From assembly GCF_036077095.1 (NCBI RefSeq), contig NZ_CP107960.1, positions 372,001-436,000 on the forward strand: a DNA stretch of 64,000 bases, in the 5' to 3' direction. The notes under the pieces are model-generated. The model saw only the letters and a list, made by a program, of their open reading frames with translations. It searched no databases and was not told where the DNA came from. The translations under genes were made by a program, and so were the position numbers. This document shows, in pieces, positions 26,246 through 34,934 of the stretch (positions are counted from its first letter, which is position 1; each line of letters opens with the position of its first letter). Source of the DNA: Streptomyces sp. NBC_00376. GTDB lineage: Bacteria > Actinomycetota > Actinomycetes > Streptomycetales > Streptomycetaceae.

Positions 26246-27274
26246 TCAGGAGGGCAGTCTCAGGTCGGTGCATCCATGGCGCTGAGCCGCACGTTCGGCA
26301 AAGGCACGGAGGGCCGTGCGTAGGTAGCCGTGCGGCGGGGCCGCGTACTCGGTGTCGTTGACGGTGAAGAGGGCGCGCGGGCCCGTGCCGCATTCGGCGC
26401 TCGCCCAGGCGCTGTGGCGATCGGCGCCCGCGTCGCCGTGGTAGCCACCGGATTCGTCGTCGTCGGAGGTCCGAAGGCGCTGCGCGTACGGGCCGAACGC
26501 GGCGCCGAACCAGTAGAGCTCCTCGTCCCACGCCTTCGTCTCGCCGAGCGCGCAGGTCTCCAGAAGGGCGGCGCCGGCCGCGGTGGTCTCACGGTGCCAG
26601 TCGACGGAGTCGTCGCCCGGAACGGGGACTCCTGCGCAGGTGCCGGTGGCGTTGCCGGGCTCCGGGCGATCGGGTTGCAGAGGGATGGGCTGCACGCCGG
26701 CACCGTGCGGGGCGCTGCAGGACCACCGCTCGGCGGCCCGCTGGGCGGTGGTCGTGGCCAGCCGGGCGATCTGCCGGGTCTCCCAGGCGTTCTCGTGCGA
26801 CTCGTCGGCGCTCACGGTCACGACGAGGGAGGCGGGCCGGTCGGTGCAGTTGAGCACGATGCCGGTGTCGCGGAAATCGGTGTAGCCCTGCCAGCCACCA
26901 CCGATGGCTACGGGCAGATGATCCGAACTCCCGTCGCGCAGCATCGCGAGCGGCTCACCGGAGAGGTTGCGGTTACGGACGTCGTCGTACGGAATCAGGG
27001 CGACGAGCAGCCGGGTGTCCGCCACTCCGCACTCGCTCCAGCGGTCGTCACCGGCACCGCCCGTGCGGTCCCCCGGCAGCCCGGGATCGATGGAGTACGA
27101 GGTCAGGGCTGCGGATTCGGCGACCGGAAGCAGACCCTCGCAGTACGTGGCGAGCCGGTCCTCGTACCGCCACCGTTTGCCGGTGTCGCTCACCCGGTAC
27201 CAGCCGTAGCCGGCCGCGAGCAGAACAACCAGCGGCAGCGCGGCGTACAGCGCGATCCGGCGCATCATCTTCAT
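26246..27274 (-). CDS. Membrane-anchored extracytoplasmic protein, unknown function
   Basis: A 342-residue protein starting MKMMRRIALYAALPLVVLLA at 27274 with GGGAGGG upstream (the frame is open further 5' but without a ribosome site). One N-terminal transmembrane segment (IALYAALPLVVLLAAGYGWY) anchors a large outside domain. Two similar halves each carry paired cysteines (ATYCEGLLPVAES, SECGVAD, LNCTDRPASLVVTV; then GTCAGVPVP, LETCALGE, AECGTGPRALFTVND, HGCTDLRLP). This suggests an internal duplication with disulfides. No family recognised; similar proteins occur in Streptomyces. Confidence 0.65.
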   Translation of the reverse strand: MKMMRRIALYAALPLVVLLAAGYGWYRVSDTGKRWRYEDRLATYCEGLLPVAESAALTSYSIDPGLPGDRTGGAGDDRWSECGVADTRLLVALIPYDDVRNRNLSGEPLAMLRDGSSDHLPVAIGGGWQGYTDFRDTGIVLNCTDRPASLVVTVSADESHENAWETRQIARLATTTAQRAAERWSCSAPHGAGVQPIPLQPDRPEPGNATGTCAGVPVPGDDSVDWHRETTAAGAALLETCALGETKAWDEELYWFGAAFGPYAQRLRTSDDDESGGYHGDAGADRHSAWASAECGTGPRALFTVNDTEYAAPPHGYLRTALRAFAERAAQRHGCTDLRLPS

Positions 27275-27500
27275 CGGGCGTCGCCCTCCCGCGTATCGAT
27301 CACGCGCCCTGCCTATCATCCGTGGCCCCGGGCCCGACACCCGCCGTAACCGAATTGGGCATCGCTGCGGGCTTTGAGCAGCGCAGATCACACCGTCCCA
27401 CTGCGCATCGTGGGCATCCGTCTCCGGTCGGCCCGCAGGCCTGTCCGCCTGGAGATCCAAACGAAACCGCCGGTGTTCCCGGGATCATCCTCGGAGTCGT
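27275..27500. other. Intergenic stretch next to a decayed SMI1-like gene
   Basis: These 226 bases upstream of the membrane-anchored gene hold no convincing reading frame. On the minus strand they continue the region where the SMI1-like relic loses its frame, and in another minus frame one can read DLQADRPAGRPETDAHDAQW, possibly the relic's continuation after frameshifts. Confidence 0.3.
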
Positions 27501-27650
27501 TCACGACGACACCGCTCGGGCAGAACGGACGCTCGCCGGGTGTTCGATGACGCCGTTGTGCCGCTTCAGAAGTGCCCTCAGCTGCGGATGGAGCGGGAAT
27601 CCGAGTTGTGTTTCGAGCGCCGCGATCTCCCGCGCAGTACGCAGGCGGTC
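27501..27650 (-). pseudogene. SMI1/KNR4-like gene remnant
   Basis: On the minus strand directly after the methyltransferase, one frame reads REIAALETQLGFPLHPQLRA and LLKRHNGVIEHP before stopping. This is the N-terminal signature of SMI1/KNR4 (SUKH superfamily) proteins: E-x-x-L-G-x-x-L-P-x-x-L-R-x-L-L-x-x-H-x-G. The remaining ~100 residues expected for the family are missing or out of frame, and no start codon is evident. Regarded as a degraded immunity-like gene; confidence is limited by its length. Confidence 0.45.
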
Positions 27651-28386
27651 AGCCTTCGCCCCCGGGGCGCCGGGCGAGAAAGACGAACTCGCGCCCCGGG
27701 CGGTCTGGGGCGTCGCGGACGTCCTGCACCACGAAGCCCTGTGCAGCCAACTCCGTCTCGACCTCCCGCCGCTCGCGGAATCGCAACGTCGAATCCGATG
27801 TCAGTACCTGCCCGTCCGCGGCGAACACATAGGTCCAGCGGAAGGTCACCAGCGGCCCGCGCACTTCGAGCAGTTGGACCCAGCTCTCGACCCCACCGAC
27901 TCCCGGCATCTCGGTCACGCCGTACGAGGCCTCGCGATTCCACTCCTCCCAGGCACGCCTGGCCGGATCCCGTGTCTCGAACACAAGGGTTCCGCCGGGC
28001 CGCAGTGCTTCGTACGCCCTCCGCAGGGTCGTCCGCCACTCCCGTGGGTCGACGATGGCCTGGGCGACATTGGCCGTCATGGTCGCGAGGTCGACCTGCA
28101 GCGGCGGAAGTGCTGTCACATCACCGGAGATCCAGCGCACCCGTTCACTGCCCGGCTTGCCCCGGGCCACATCGATGGCCGCGGTGGCCGGATCGACACC
28201 CACGACCTCGATGCCGCGGTCGGCCAGCAGAAGGGCGAACACTCCTGTACCGCAGCCGATGTCCAGGACCTGGCGAGCCCCGATCTGCTCGGCGAGACGG
28301 ACGTAGGCGTCCAGATCGCCCCGATCGGGTTCGAGCGCGTCGTAGATCGCGGCGAGCCGGGGATGGATGAAGCACTCGTCAGCCAT
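27649..28386 (-). CDS. Class I SAM-dependent methyltransferase
   Basis: A 245-residue protein: ARQVLDIGCGTGVFALLLAD (motif I), EVVGVDPATAAIDVARGK (strand 2), SGDVTALPPLQVDLATM, ALRPGGTLVFETRDPARRAW. The C-terminal half has an antiparallel beta region (WVQLLEVRGPLVTFRWTYVF, then LTSDSTLRFRERREVETEL) common in methyltransferases of the Methyltransf_25 group. Starts MADECFIHPRLAAIYDALEP. Substrate unknown; the downstream SMI1-like relic overlaps its stop. Confidence 0.88.
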   Translation of the reverse strand: MADECFIHPRLAAIYDALEPDRGDLDAYVRLAEQIGARQVLDIGCGTGVFALLLADRGIEVVGVDPATAAIDVARGKPGSERVRWISGDVTALPPLQVDLATMTANVAQAIVDPREWRTTLRRAYEALRPGGTLVFETRDPARRAWEEWNREASYGVTEMPGVGGVESWVQLLEVRGPLVTFRWTYVFAADGQVLTSDSTLRFRERREVETELAAQGFVVQDVRDAPDRPGREFVFLARRPGGEG

Positions 28387-28429
28387 GGGGCAGAAGCTAT
28401 GCCGGATCAGTGGCGGACGGCTACGCGAT

Positions 28430-28912
28430 TTACGGAGCAGACCACTGGGCCGGCCACACGATCTGCCCGTCCGCGAACCCGATCACTTCCGGTATCAAGG
28501 ATTCGTGGAACCTCAAGTGGCCGATCGAAACGACGTCGTCCACCTGCCGGTGGGTGTCCTGCACGCGCGCAGCAAGCCAGCGGAGCAGCTCGCCGACCTT
28601 TTCGAATTCGTCGGGGTGGATTTCCTGCCGGGAGGTCAGCGACCACCCCTTCCGCGGCAGGTCCGCGCGGCCCACCAGTGCCGACCCGAGCACACCACCG
28701 ACCCGCCAGGCGGCACCACTGCCGGCCAGCAGTGGACGAGGTTCGTCCTCGACCACCGGTTCGCCCGCCTCGTCCTCCACCACGATCGGGAACTCGGTCA
28801 CGATCGACAGGCTCTCCGGCTGCGGCCCGATTCCCAGGTGCCAGCGCAGTTCGGCCAGCTCCGGCTCGGAGAGCTCGTCCCGCAGATCGACCGATACCGC
28901 CAGCTCATACAT
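28430..28912 (-). CDS. Hypothetical conserved-type protein
   Basis: About 160 residues from the ATG at 28912 (an in-frame GTG at 28921 with GTAGGGTG upstream is an equal alternative). Sequence starts MYELAVSVDLRDELSEPELA and contains ELRWHLGIGPQPESLSIVTE, HPDEFEKVGELLRWLAARVQ and ends DGQIVWPAQWSAP. It is acidic and soluble with no signal peptide or membrane segment. I do not recognise a domain. It lies 43 bases upstream of the methyltransferase on the same strand, so the two may be co-transcribed. Confidence 0.6.
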   Translation of the reverse strand: MYELAVSVDLRDELSEPELAELRWHLGIGPQPESLSIVTEFPIVVEDEAGEPVVEDEPRPLLAGSGAAWRVGGVLGSALVGRADLPRKGWSLTSRQEIHPDEFEKVGELLRWLAARVQDTHRQVDDVVSIGHLRFHESLIPEVIGFADGQIVWPAQWSAP

Positions 28913-29031
28913 GTCACTCACGCGACGCACCCTACAGAGGCCCGCTGCCATGGCGACCGGTGCCGGGGCGGGACCAAGGGGCGGGGGGCCGGGGACAGGG
29001 GGCAAGGGGCGCACGCGCTGCGCGTCACACC

Positions 29032-29202
29032 GTGGCGGCCGGCACCGCCTTGTTCGCCTTCCTCGTGCCGGTACTGGCCGGCTACATCCCGTACGGCATG
29101 GCGGACCGGCCCGCGCTCGTCCCCGGCTTCGTGGGCGGCGCCATCGCGCTCACCTCAGTGGTGCCGGCCGCAGAGGGCGAGGGCGCGGAGGCCGCGGTCT
29201 AG
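29032..29202 (+). pseudogene. Remnant of a PTS fructose-family EIIC gene (3' end)
   Basis: In the + frame ending at the TAG at 29202, the sequence reads [20 protein letters not shown], then GMADRPALVPGFVGGAIA. This closely follows the conserved [25 protein letters not shown] segment of fructose-specific EIIC permeases. Only ~56 codons exist and nothing PTS-like lies upstream, so it is a leftover of a deleted gene rather than an active one. It overlaps by four bases the end of the small membrane protein gene on the opposite strand. Confidence 0.6.
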
Positions 29203-29471
29203 TTCACGGCCTGGCCGACGGTCCAGAAGAAGTTGATCAGCGTGACCGCCGCTCCGCACAGGATCGCGGCACCGCACGAGACCAGCACCCCGGTCTTGCC
29301 ACGGGACGCGAGATGAGGGTTGCTGCTGTTGGCTCCGAAACCCCAGACGATCGCCGAGATGATGAGCGCGAGCACGCTCAGGAACAGGCCGACGGTCATC
29401 ACCGCGCCCACGATGTCGCGCAACTGCGCGATCCCCGGAAGCCCGCTACTGTTGGGGTCAATATCGATCAC
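29199..29471 (-). CDS. Small two-helix membrane protein (conjugation-associated type)
   Basis: A 90-residue protein from a GTG at 29471 with AGGAGG eight bases upstream, which fixes the start. Two or three hydrophobic segments: IVGAVMTVGLFLSVLALIIS (continuing AIVWGFGA), then GVLVSCGAAILCGAAVTLIN and FFWTVGQAVN. The pattern PxGLPGIxxLRDIVGA...NPHLASRGK resembles small membrane proteins found in actinobacterial integrative conjugative elements (DUF6112-like). No other conjugation gene is in the window, so it may be an orphan. Confidence 0.62.
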   Translation of the reverse strand: MIDIDPNSSGLPGIAQLRDIVGAVMTVGLFLSVLALIISAIVWGFGANSSNPHLASRGKTGVLVSCGAAILCGAAVTLINFFWTVGQAVN

Positions 29472-29670
29472 GGCTTGGTCCTCCTGTCGGCGTGCGGACG
29501 TGGCTCGTCCGACAGACAGGTGCACCGACCGAGCCCATCCGCGACCGCAGACGGCGACCCCATCGGGACGGGGCGATGCGACGGAGGTCGGGAATGGCCG
29601 CGACGTACAATCGCAGTGAAGGCGAAGCGCCAGGCCGAGATTCCGGCACCGGTGTGAGGGAGGGGTCAGG

Positions 29671-30108
29671 ATGTTCGGTTCGAAGAAGAAGCTCAACGAT
29701 CTGATGGCGCAGCTCAGGCCCGACCTGAGTCGGGAATCGCTCGGCGTCGGGCCCGACTTCCCGGGCGTCGCCCCGAACCCGCTCCTGAGCAGTGATGCAC
29801 GGAAGCGCAATGCGGAACTGCGTACGGGGGCGCTTGCGCTCGGCGTTCTCGTCGACTGGCGGGAGGTCAACGGCAATCCACGCGTGGTCCTGATGTTCGA
29901 CGTGGAGACCGCCGACGGCATCTCGTTCCGCGGTATCGCAGACGAAGACCTCACGATCACCGAGCTCACCCGACTCGCCCCAGGACAGACATTGCCCGTG
30001 CGCTACCGGCCGGCCGTCATGGACCACTACGTCGCCCTTGCCCGGGACGCGGACCCCGCCCACGTGCAGCAGCTCTCTGACGAGATCGCGAGCCGCAAGC
30101 GGACCTGA
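29671..30108 (+). CDS. Hypothetical soluble protein
   Basis: A 145-residue protein with GGGAGGGG upstream of its ATG. It begins MFGSKKKLNDLMAQLRPDLS, contains a beta-rich core (LRTGALALGVLVDWREVNGN, RVVLMFDVETADGISFRGIA, LTRLAPGQTLPVRYRP) resembling a small DUF3592-like or SHOCT-free beta-barrel, and ends in a charged helix. No family assigned with confidence. An IS630 element lies immediately downstream (from 30134) and its transposase frame reads antisense into this gene's 3' end. Confidence 0.65.
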   Translation: MFGSKKKLNDLMAQLRPDLSRESLGVGPDFPGVAPNPLLSSDARKRNAELRTGALALGVLVDWREVNGNPRVVLMFDVETADGISFRGIADEDLTITELTRLAPGQTLPVRYRPAVMDHYVALARDADPAHVQQLSDEIASRKRT

Positions 30109-31222
30109 CCCGAAGCCATTGGCCGGATCCCTGGTCTTCTGAGTCAGGAATTCTGTTCAGATAACTGGCGAGGCGTTCGAGGATCTCGTCTGCGGTCTTG
30201 GTCCCGACGTAGGGCCTGGGGTCGGTGTTCCATGCGGCGATCCAGGTCCGGATGTCCTTCTCCAGGGCCTGGACGGATCTGTGGACGCCTCGTGTTATCT
30301 GCTTGTTCGTCAGCTCGGCAAACCATCGCTCCACCAGGTTGAGCCAGGACGATCCGGTGGGTGTGAAGTGCAGGTGGAACCGTGGGTGTGCCAGTAGCCA
30401 GGTCTTGATGGCCGGGGTCTTGTGGGTGGCGTAGTTGTCAAGCACCAGGTGGACCTCGAGGCCGGCCGGGACTTCCTTGTCGAGCTTGATGAGGAACTTC
30501 TTGAACTCCTCGGCGCGGTGGCGGCGGTGCAGGGAACCGATCACCTTGCCGGTGGCGACCTCCAGGGCGGCGAACAGGGTGGTGGTGCCGGCGCGTACGT
30601 AGTCGTGGGTGGTCCGCTGCGGAACGCCGGGCATCATCGGCAGCACCGGCTGAGAGCGGTCCAGGGCCTGGATCTGCGACTTCTCGTCGACGCAGAACAC
30701 CAGAGCTCTCTCAGGCGGGTCCAGGTAGAGGCCGACGACGTCGTGGACCTTGTCGATGAAGTACGGATCCGTCGACAGCAGAGACGTCTCCGAGCGGTGC
30801 GGCTGGAGGCCGAACGCCCGCCAGATCCGCGACACGGTCGACTGCGACAGGCCCAGTTCCTTCGCCATCGAACGCGTCGACCAGTGGGTTGCATTCTTCG
30901 GCGTGGACTCCAGGGTTCTGGCGACCAGCGCCGCCACCTGCTCGTCCGTCACTGTCGGCGGGCCACCCGGACGCGGCATGTCACCCAGCCCGGCAATTCG
31001 ATACTGCACGAACCGGGACCGCCAGCGGCCCACCGCATGAGGTGTGGACCCGAGTTGAGCGGCCACGTCCTTGTTCGAGGCACCCTGGGCGCAGGCCAGG
31101 ACAATCCGACACCGCAGGGCCCACGCCTGCGGTGTCGAACGGCGCCGCACCCACCCCTCGAGAGCAGCCCGCTCCTCGTCCGACAACGTCAACTCAGCCT
31201 TCGGCCGCCCCGTCCGTGCCAT
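30017..31222 (-). CDS. IS630-family DDE transposase, reading past the element end
   Basis: A 401-residue frame starting MARTGRPKAELTLSDEERAA. N-terminal helix-turn-helix (SNKDVAAQLGSTPHAVGRWR), a second HTH (KELGLSQSTVSRIWRAFGL), then the DDE domain: VFCVDEKSQIQALDRSQP (first Asp), HLVLDNYATHKTPAIKTW (second Asp), FTPTGSSWLNLVERWFAELT (Glu). All catalytic residues are present. The normal end would be ...NRIPDSED with the stop formed by the flanking TA plus G; because the TA has changed, translation runs ~38 codons into the neighbouring gene's antisense strand. Confidence 0.9.
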   Translation of the reverse strand: MARTGRPKAELTLSDEERAALEGWVRRRSTPQAWALRCRIVLACAQGASNKDVAAQLGSTPHAVGRWRSRFVQYRIAGLGDMPRPGGPPTVTDEQVAALVARTLESTPKNATHWSTRSMAKELGLSQSTVSRIWRAFGLQPHRSETSLLSTDPYFIDKVHDVVGLYLDPPERALVFCVDEKSQIQALDRSQPVLPMMPGVPQRTTHDYVRAGTTTLFAALEVATGKVIGSLHRRHRAEEFKKFLIKLDKEVPAGLEVHLVLDNYATHKTPAIKTWLLAHPRFHLHFTPTGSSWLNLVERWFAELTNKQITRGVHRSVQALEKDIRTWIAAWNTDPRPYVGTKTADEILERLASYLNRIPDSEDQGSGQWLRVRSACGSRSRQRAAARGRGPRPGQGRRSGP

Positions 31223-31266
31223 AAGGCAAGCCTACACATCTGAACAGAATTCCTGACTCAGAAGAC
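30134..31266 (-). mobile_element. IS630-family insertion sequence, apparently complete
   Basis: A 1133-bp element. Its ends are inverted repeats of nearly 30 bp: the left reads GTCTTCTGAGTCAGGAATTC and on to TGTTCAGAT from 30134, and the right end (to 31266) is its complement. One transposase gene fills the interior. The right flank has the expected TA target (31267-31268), but the left flank has TG (30132-30133), so one copy of the TA duplication has mutated. It lies between a hypothetical gene and a SUMF1 gene. Confidence 0.9.
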
Positions 31267-31396
31267 TAGGAGCCATCCACGCTCCTAGACCGCGACCTCG
31301 ATGCGACGCCAACGCCGTAAGCCCGGCTGTTCTTCGACTGCGATGGTGTGCCGGGGTCCGCAACGCTTCCGGAAACGGCCTTCTCTCCTCACCGGC

Positions 31397-32089
31397 TCAC
31401 ACCGTTCGCGCGAGCCGGAACCCCAGGTCGTCGATGCGGAAGGTCGGATGGCTCTTGCGGCGGCACGACGCCCGGCAGCTTCGGGGCCGGTCGAATCCGC
31501 CCCCGCCACGGAATACGCGGTACGGGCCGTAGACCTCGGGATCATAGAGGTCCCAGCACCACTCCCACACGTTGCCGATCATGTCGTGGAGGCCCCAGGC
31601 GTTCGGCGTCCTGGTCGCGACGTCGTGCACCTCGCCGCCGGAGTTCCCGTGGTGCCAGGCGATCTCGTCCAGGTCCCCGTAGCGAACGCCGGAGGTTCCG
31701 GCTCGGCATGCGTACTCCCACTCCGCCTCGGACGGGAGTCGATAGCCGTCGGCCCGCCAGTCGCAGACCGCGTCCAGCCCGTCGGGGCCGTCGCCCGTCG
31801 AGTAGCAGGGCCGGAGCCCCGCCTCCTGCGAGAGCAGGTTGCAGAACCGGACAGCGTCGTTCCACGAGATCTCGGTCACCGGCGTACGCGGACCGGCCGA
31901 ACTCGCGGGCACCTCGCCCCGAACCGCGAGGTACAGCTCGCGGGTCACAGGATACGGCGCCAGTCGGAAGGCACCGACCTCCACCTTCCAGTCCGTCCGA
32001 GTGCCTTCGTCACGCAGAATGATCTCCCCGGCGGGAATGGCTCTCATGCCCTCGGCATTCGCCTGACGAAGTACGGATCCCACGCTCAT
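31397..32089 (-). CDS. SUMF1/formylglycine-generating-enzyme-like protein without the full catalytic cysteine pair
   Basis: A 230-residue protein from the ATG at 32089 (GGGAGCTGAG upstream). It has the SUMF1 hallmarks IPAGEIILRDEGT, APYPVTRELYLA, PVTEISWNDAVRFCNLLSQE, GYRLPSEAEWEYACRAGT, NAWGLHDMIGNVWEWCWDLY and a terminal DLGFRLART. True FGEs carry Y-x-C-x(4)-Y-C near the end; here the corresponding stretch is GGGGFDRPRSCRASCRR, lacking the first cysteine. It may therefore be a non-FGE SUMF1 protein (ergothioneine-synthase- or hydroxylase-like, or a binding protein). Single gene. Confidence 0.85.
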   Translation of the reverse strand: MSVGSVLRQANAEGMRAIPAGEIILRDEGTRTDWKVEVGAFRLAPYPVTRELYLAVRGEVPASSAGPRTPVTEISWNDAVRFCNLLSQEAGLRPCYSTGDGPDGLDAVCDWRADGYRLPSEAEWEYACRAGTSGVRYGDLDEIAWHHGNSGGEVHDVATRTPNAWGLHDMIGNVWEWCWDLYDPEVYGPYRVFRGGGGFDRPRSCRASCRRKSHPTFRIDDLGFRLARTV

Positions 32090-32272
32090 CTCAGCTCCCC
32101 ATGTGCTCCGGCGCATCACACCGGTGCGCCGGACCAGCAGCCTCGCGGACCGTTGCCGCGTGCTGACGTCCCCTGAGCAACTGACCATACAGACGGGGAG
32201 AAATCGGCGAGTGCTGGGCCACGTCCCGGGCGCCGGTGCTGGGGCCACGGGTCACAGGCCATGAGCCACGAG

Positions 32273-33445
32273 TCAGGAGTTACGGGTGAGCAGGTCGGCG
32301 ACCCTGGCGACCATCTGGGTCTCCTCGCCGTTGCGTGGGGTCGTCGGCTGGTGAGCGAGTACGAAGCGGCGCCGCTGGTCACGAGTGGAGAAGGCGGCGT
32401 TCTTGTACCCGTACGTCTCCCCGGTCTTGCCCCAGAGCGTGGTGCCGTTGACGGTGGCCTGTTGCAACCCCGAGCTGTAGCGGGCGGGAGACCCGTCGAG
32501 CATCCGCACATCGGCCGGCGGCAGGGTGAACATCAGCCGGAGCAGATCCGGAGGAAGCAGTTCGCCGGAGAACAGCGCGACGAGCAGGCGGTCGATGTCG
32601 CCCGTGGTGGAGATCATGTCGCCTTCGCCCCGGGCGGACGACTGGTCGTACGTCGTGATGTCCCGCAGGCGGCCGTCGGCCATCGTCAGGTAGCCGTGCA
32701 CGTGGGGACCGTGGATGCGAGGGTCTTCGCCGGGCACGACGATGTGCTCCAGACCGAGCGGGCGGAGGATGCGGGCCTCGACCGCCTCCCGGTAGGGACG
32801 GCCGGTCACGTTGTCGATGATCAGTGCGGCCAGTGAGTAGTTGATCCCGCGGTACTCCTGTCGAGTGCCCGGGGTGAACTTCAGCGGCCCGTGCGTCGCC
32901 GTCGCCACCCACTCCCGCGGCGTCCAGTGGTCGAAGCGGTGACGGAACACTTCTTCCGCGGTCTCCGGCTCGGGGATGCCGACGTGGTCGGGCAGACCGC
33001 TGGTGTGGTTCAGCAGATGGGCCACGGTGACGCCCGAGAAGCCGGCCGGCAGCCACCCCGGCAGAAGGCGCGCAACCGGCGCGTCCAGCTCGACCCGGCC
33101 CTCCCCCACCAGTTGCAGCAGCACCGTGGCGACAAAGACCTTGGTGATGCTGCCGATCCGGACCTTGTCCCCTGCCCTCACCGGCCGCCGCGTCCCGACA
33201 TCCGCCATACCCGAGGTGCCGTACCAGTGTCCGGCCGCGCCGCCGACCCGCAACTGGGCCGCGGTCGACGGCGGGTGCTCCAGGTCGTCGATAGCGGCCT
33301 GCAGGGCGGTGAGGTCCAGCGGCGGGAGCGAATCGGACGAGGCATCGGCGCGGGGTAGGGGCAGCGCCGCGGTGGCGAGCAGCGCTGCCGTTCCCGACAA
33401 GGCAGCGCCTACAACGGTCCTTCGAGTCAAGCCTGTTGAAGTCAT
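32273..33445 (-). CDS. Secreted serine hydrolase (class C beta-lactamase / D-alanyl-D-alanine carboxypeptidase fold)
   Basis: A 390-residue protein with a Tat-like signal ([20 protein letters not shown], Ala-x-Ala cleavage near ADASSD). Catalytic motifs of the S12 family: S-x-x-K in [15 protein letters not shown]-x-N-like in [14 protein letters not shown], and KTG in [11 protein letters not shown]. The size and motif spacing match secreted D,D-carboxypeptidase or esterase proteins of streptomycetes such as the R61 enzyme. It acts on peptidoglycan stem peptides or esters outside the cell; resistance function is not implied. Confidence 0.9.
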   Translation of the reverse strand: MTSTGLTRRTVVGAALSGTAALLATAALPLPRADASSDSLPPLDLTALQAAIDDLEHPPSTAAQLRVGGAAGHWYGTSGMADVGTRRPVRAGDKVRIGSITKVFVATVLLQLVGEGRVELDAPVARLLPGWLPAGFSGVTVAHLLNHTSGLPDHVGIPEPETAEEVFRHRFDHWTPREWVATATHGPLKFTPGTRQEYRGINYSLAALIIDNVTGRPYREAVEARILRPLGLEHIVVPGEDPRIHGPHVHGYLTMADGRLRDITTYDQSSARGEGDMISTTGDIDRLLVALFSGELLPPDLLRLMFTLPPADVRMLDGSPARYSSGLQQATVNGTTLWGKTGETYGYKNAAFSTRDQRRRFVLAHQPTTPRNGEETQMVARVADLLTRNS

Positions 33446-33605
33446 GTCCAGCAGGCTGTCAGGCGACCACGCGCCCTGACATCAGGTACTCCCCGGAGCG
33501 ATCCCCGAGTCCTCCCTGAGCCCTCCTGCACACTGGCCCTGATTCTCGTTCGACGGCAACGCCACACCTCACCCCCTCCACTACCGACCAGCACGCCGAA
33601 GTCGG

Positions 33606-34103
33606 TCAGGGTGCGCTCGGCCGACTACGCGGAATGTCCGCACCACGGCCGTCGGAAGACATCAACGTGTTCCAGAGAGGATCGATGCGCCCCAGCCAGA
33701 CGTCCTGTTCGTCCGCCAACGGGTACTTCAGGGGGAGGGGCACGAAAGAGCAGGCGAAGGTGAGATCGGCGTCGTCGTCATCCCCACCGACCCTGTGCTC
33801 CCACGAGTCAGGGGTATCGGCCGGTGCCCGGAGGTGGAAGAAGGTGGTCCTGCGCGGTAGTCGCGTATCGGGGTGAGGCTTGTCCTCCACGGCGATCTGC
33901 CGGACCACCGCGACGTCCGACAGCCCGGTTTCTTCAGCGACTTCCCGCAGGACGGCCTGATCCAACTCCTCGTCGGATGCCACTCCTCCTGCGGGCACCT
34001 GAGTTCCGGCGGCCGGAGTTCCGACATGGTCGAAAACCAATAATTCGGGTACGGCACGATGCCGGATCACGTATGCGGCAACACGGATCCTGGGTCGGGT
34101 CAT
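33606..34103 (-). CDS. Nudix hydrolase
   Basis: A 165-residue protein starting MTRPRIRVAAYVIRHRAVPE at 34103. The Nudix box G-x5-E-x7-R-E-x-x-E-E-x-G is clear in GGVASDEELDQAVLREVAEE followed by TGL. Nudix enzymes hydrolyse nucleoside diphosphates linked to another moiety; the substrate is not predictable here. The frame is open for another ~120 codons upstream, but that part reads as antisense of the neighbouring SMI1 gene and is rejected. Divergent from the SMI1/KNR4 gene at 34203. Confidence 0.88.
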   Translation of the reverse strand: MTRPRIRVAAYVIRHRAVPELLVFDHVGTPAAGTQVPAGGVASDEELDQAVLREVAEETGLSDVAVVRQIAVEDKPHPDTRLPRRTTFFHLRAPADTPDSWEHRVGGDDDDADLTFACSFVPLPLKYPLADEQDVWLGRIDPLWNTLMSSDGRGADIPRSRPSAP

Positions 34104-34202
34104 CCACCCATCATCCGACAGCATCGACGCCGGCCTCGCACGGTTTTCGGGGTGTGGGCTCAGCACGTACGGTGCGCTCGGCCTGGCCGATATCGTCCTC
34201 GT

Positions 34203-34934
34203 ATGACGCATGAGTTCGACATGGTTCAATCCCTCGCCGTCGGCACTGGGAGCCGCAGTGGCGCTTGGCAGTTCATCCAAGGGTTCGTCGCGAACTGGGC
34301 GGAGCCGCTCGGCGATGACGACGGCTGGACCGAGGCCGACCTCGTGGCAGCGGAGAAAAGGCTGGGAGTCCAGCTGCCTCGGACGCTTCGTGACGGCTAC
34401 CTGCTGTTCGGCCGCCGTCGGGATCTCACCAGAAATCATGACGTCCTGCTGAGTCCGTCCGAACTCCATGTGGACGATTCAGAGGAAGCCCTGGTCTTCC
34501 GGCACGAGAACCAGGGTGCCGCCTCCTGGGGGATTCTCCTGGAAGCGCTGGGCGAAGAAGATCCCGCTGTATTCATCAGGGCCGATCTGGCCGACAAGGC
34601 CGCCGAACATTGGGAGGGTTGGCTTGAGCGGCTCTCCTTGGCCTTTATCGATATCGTTCTCTCGGAGTTCTTGCAGGCGGACGACGAGTACTGTGATTTC
34701 CTGGACGTCTTCGACGATCAGGGCATTGAGACGCTGGAGCGGGTCTGCACTCGGCTGCCTTTCCCTGCCTATCCTGTGGGCGAGGCAGAACCCGGAATCC
34801 GCTGGTTCCTCGAGGATGACGTCCTGGTGCGTGACGACGGCGGAATGGCCGTCCTGGCGCGCGGCCGTACGGCAGAGGGCATCAACAGAATTCGCGATCT
34901 GGTCCCTGGTGACTGGTTGAACGACCCCCGCTGA
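34203..34934 (+). CDS. SMI1/KNR4 family protein (immunity-like)
   Basis: A 243-residue protein starting MTHEFDMVQSLAVGTGSRSG. The SUKH-superfamily signature is DLVAAEKRLGVQLPRTLRDG followed by YLLFGRRRDLTRNHDVLLSP, then ALVFRHENQGAASWGILL and a helical C-terminus (FIDIVLSEFLQADDEYCDFL). SMI1/KNR4 proteins in bacteria often neutralise toxins of polymorphic toxin systems. No toxin gene is adjacent, but a second family member lies ~100 bases away on the opposite strand and a relic at 27501, suggesting an array of orphan immunity genes. Confidence 0.8.
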   Translation: MTHEFDMVQSLAVGTGSRSGAWQFIQGFVANWAEPLGDDDGWTEADLVAAEKRLGVQLPRTLRDGYLLFGRRRDLTRNHDVLLSPSELHVDDSEEALVFRHENQGAASWGILLEALGEEDPAVFIRADLADKAAEHWEGWLERLSLAFIDIVLSEFLQADDEYCDFLDVFDDQGIETLERVCTRLPFPAYPVGEAEPGIRWFLEDDVLVRDDGGMAVLARGRTAEGINRIRDLVPGDWLNDPR

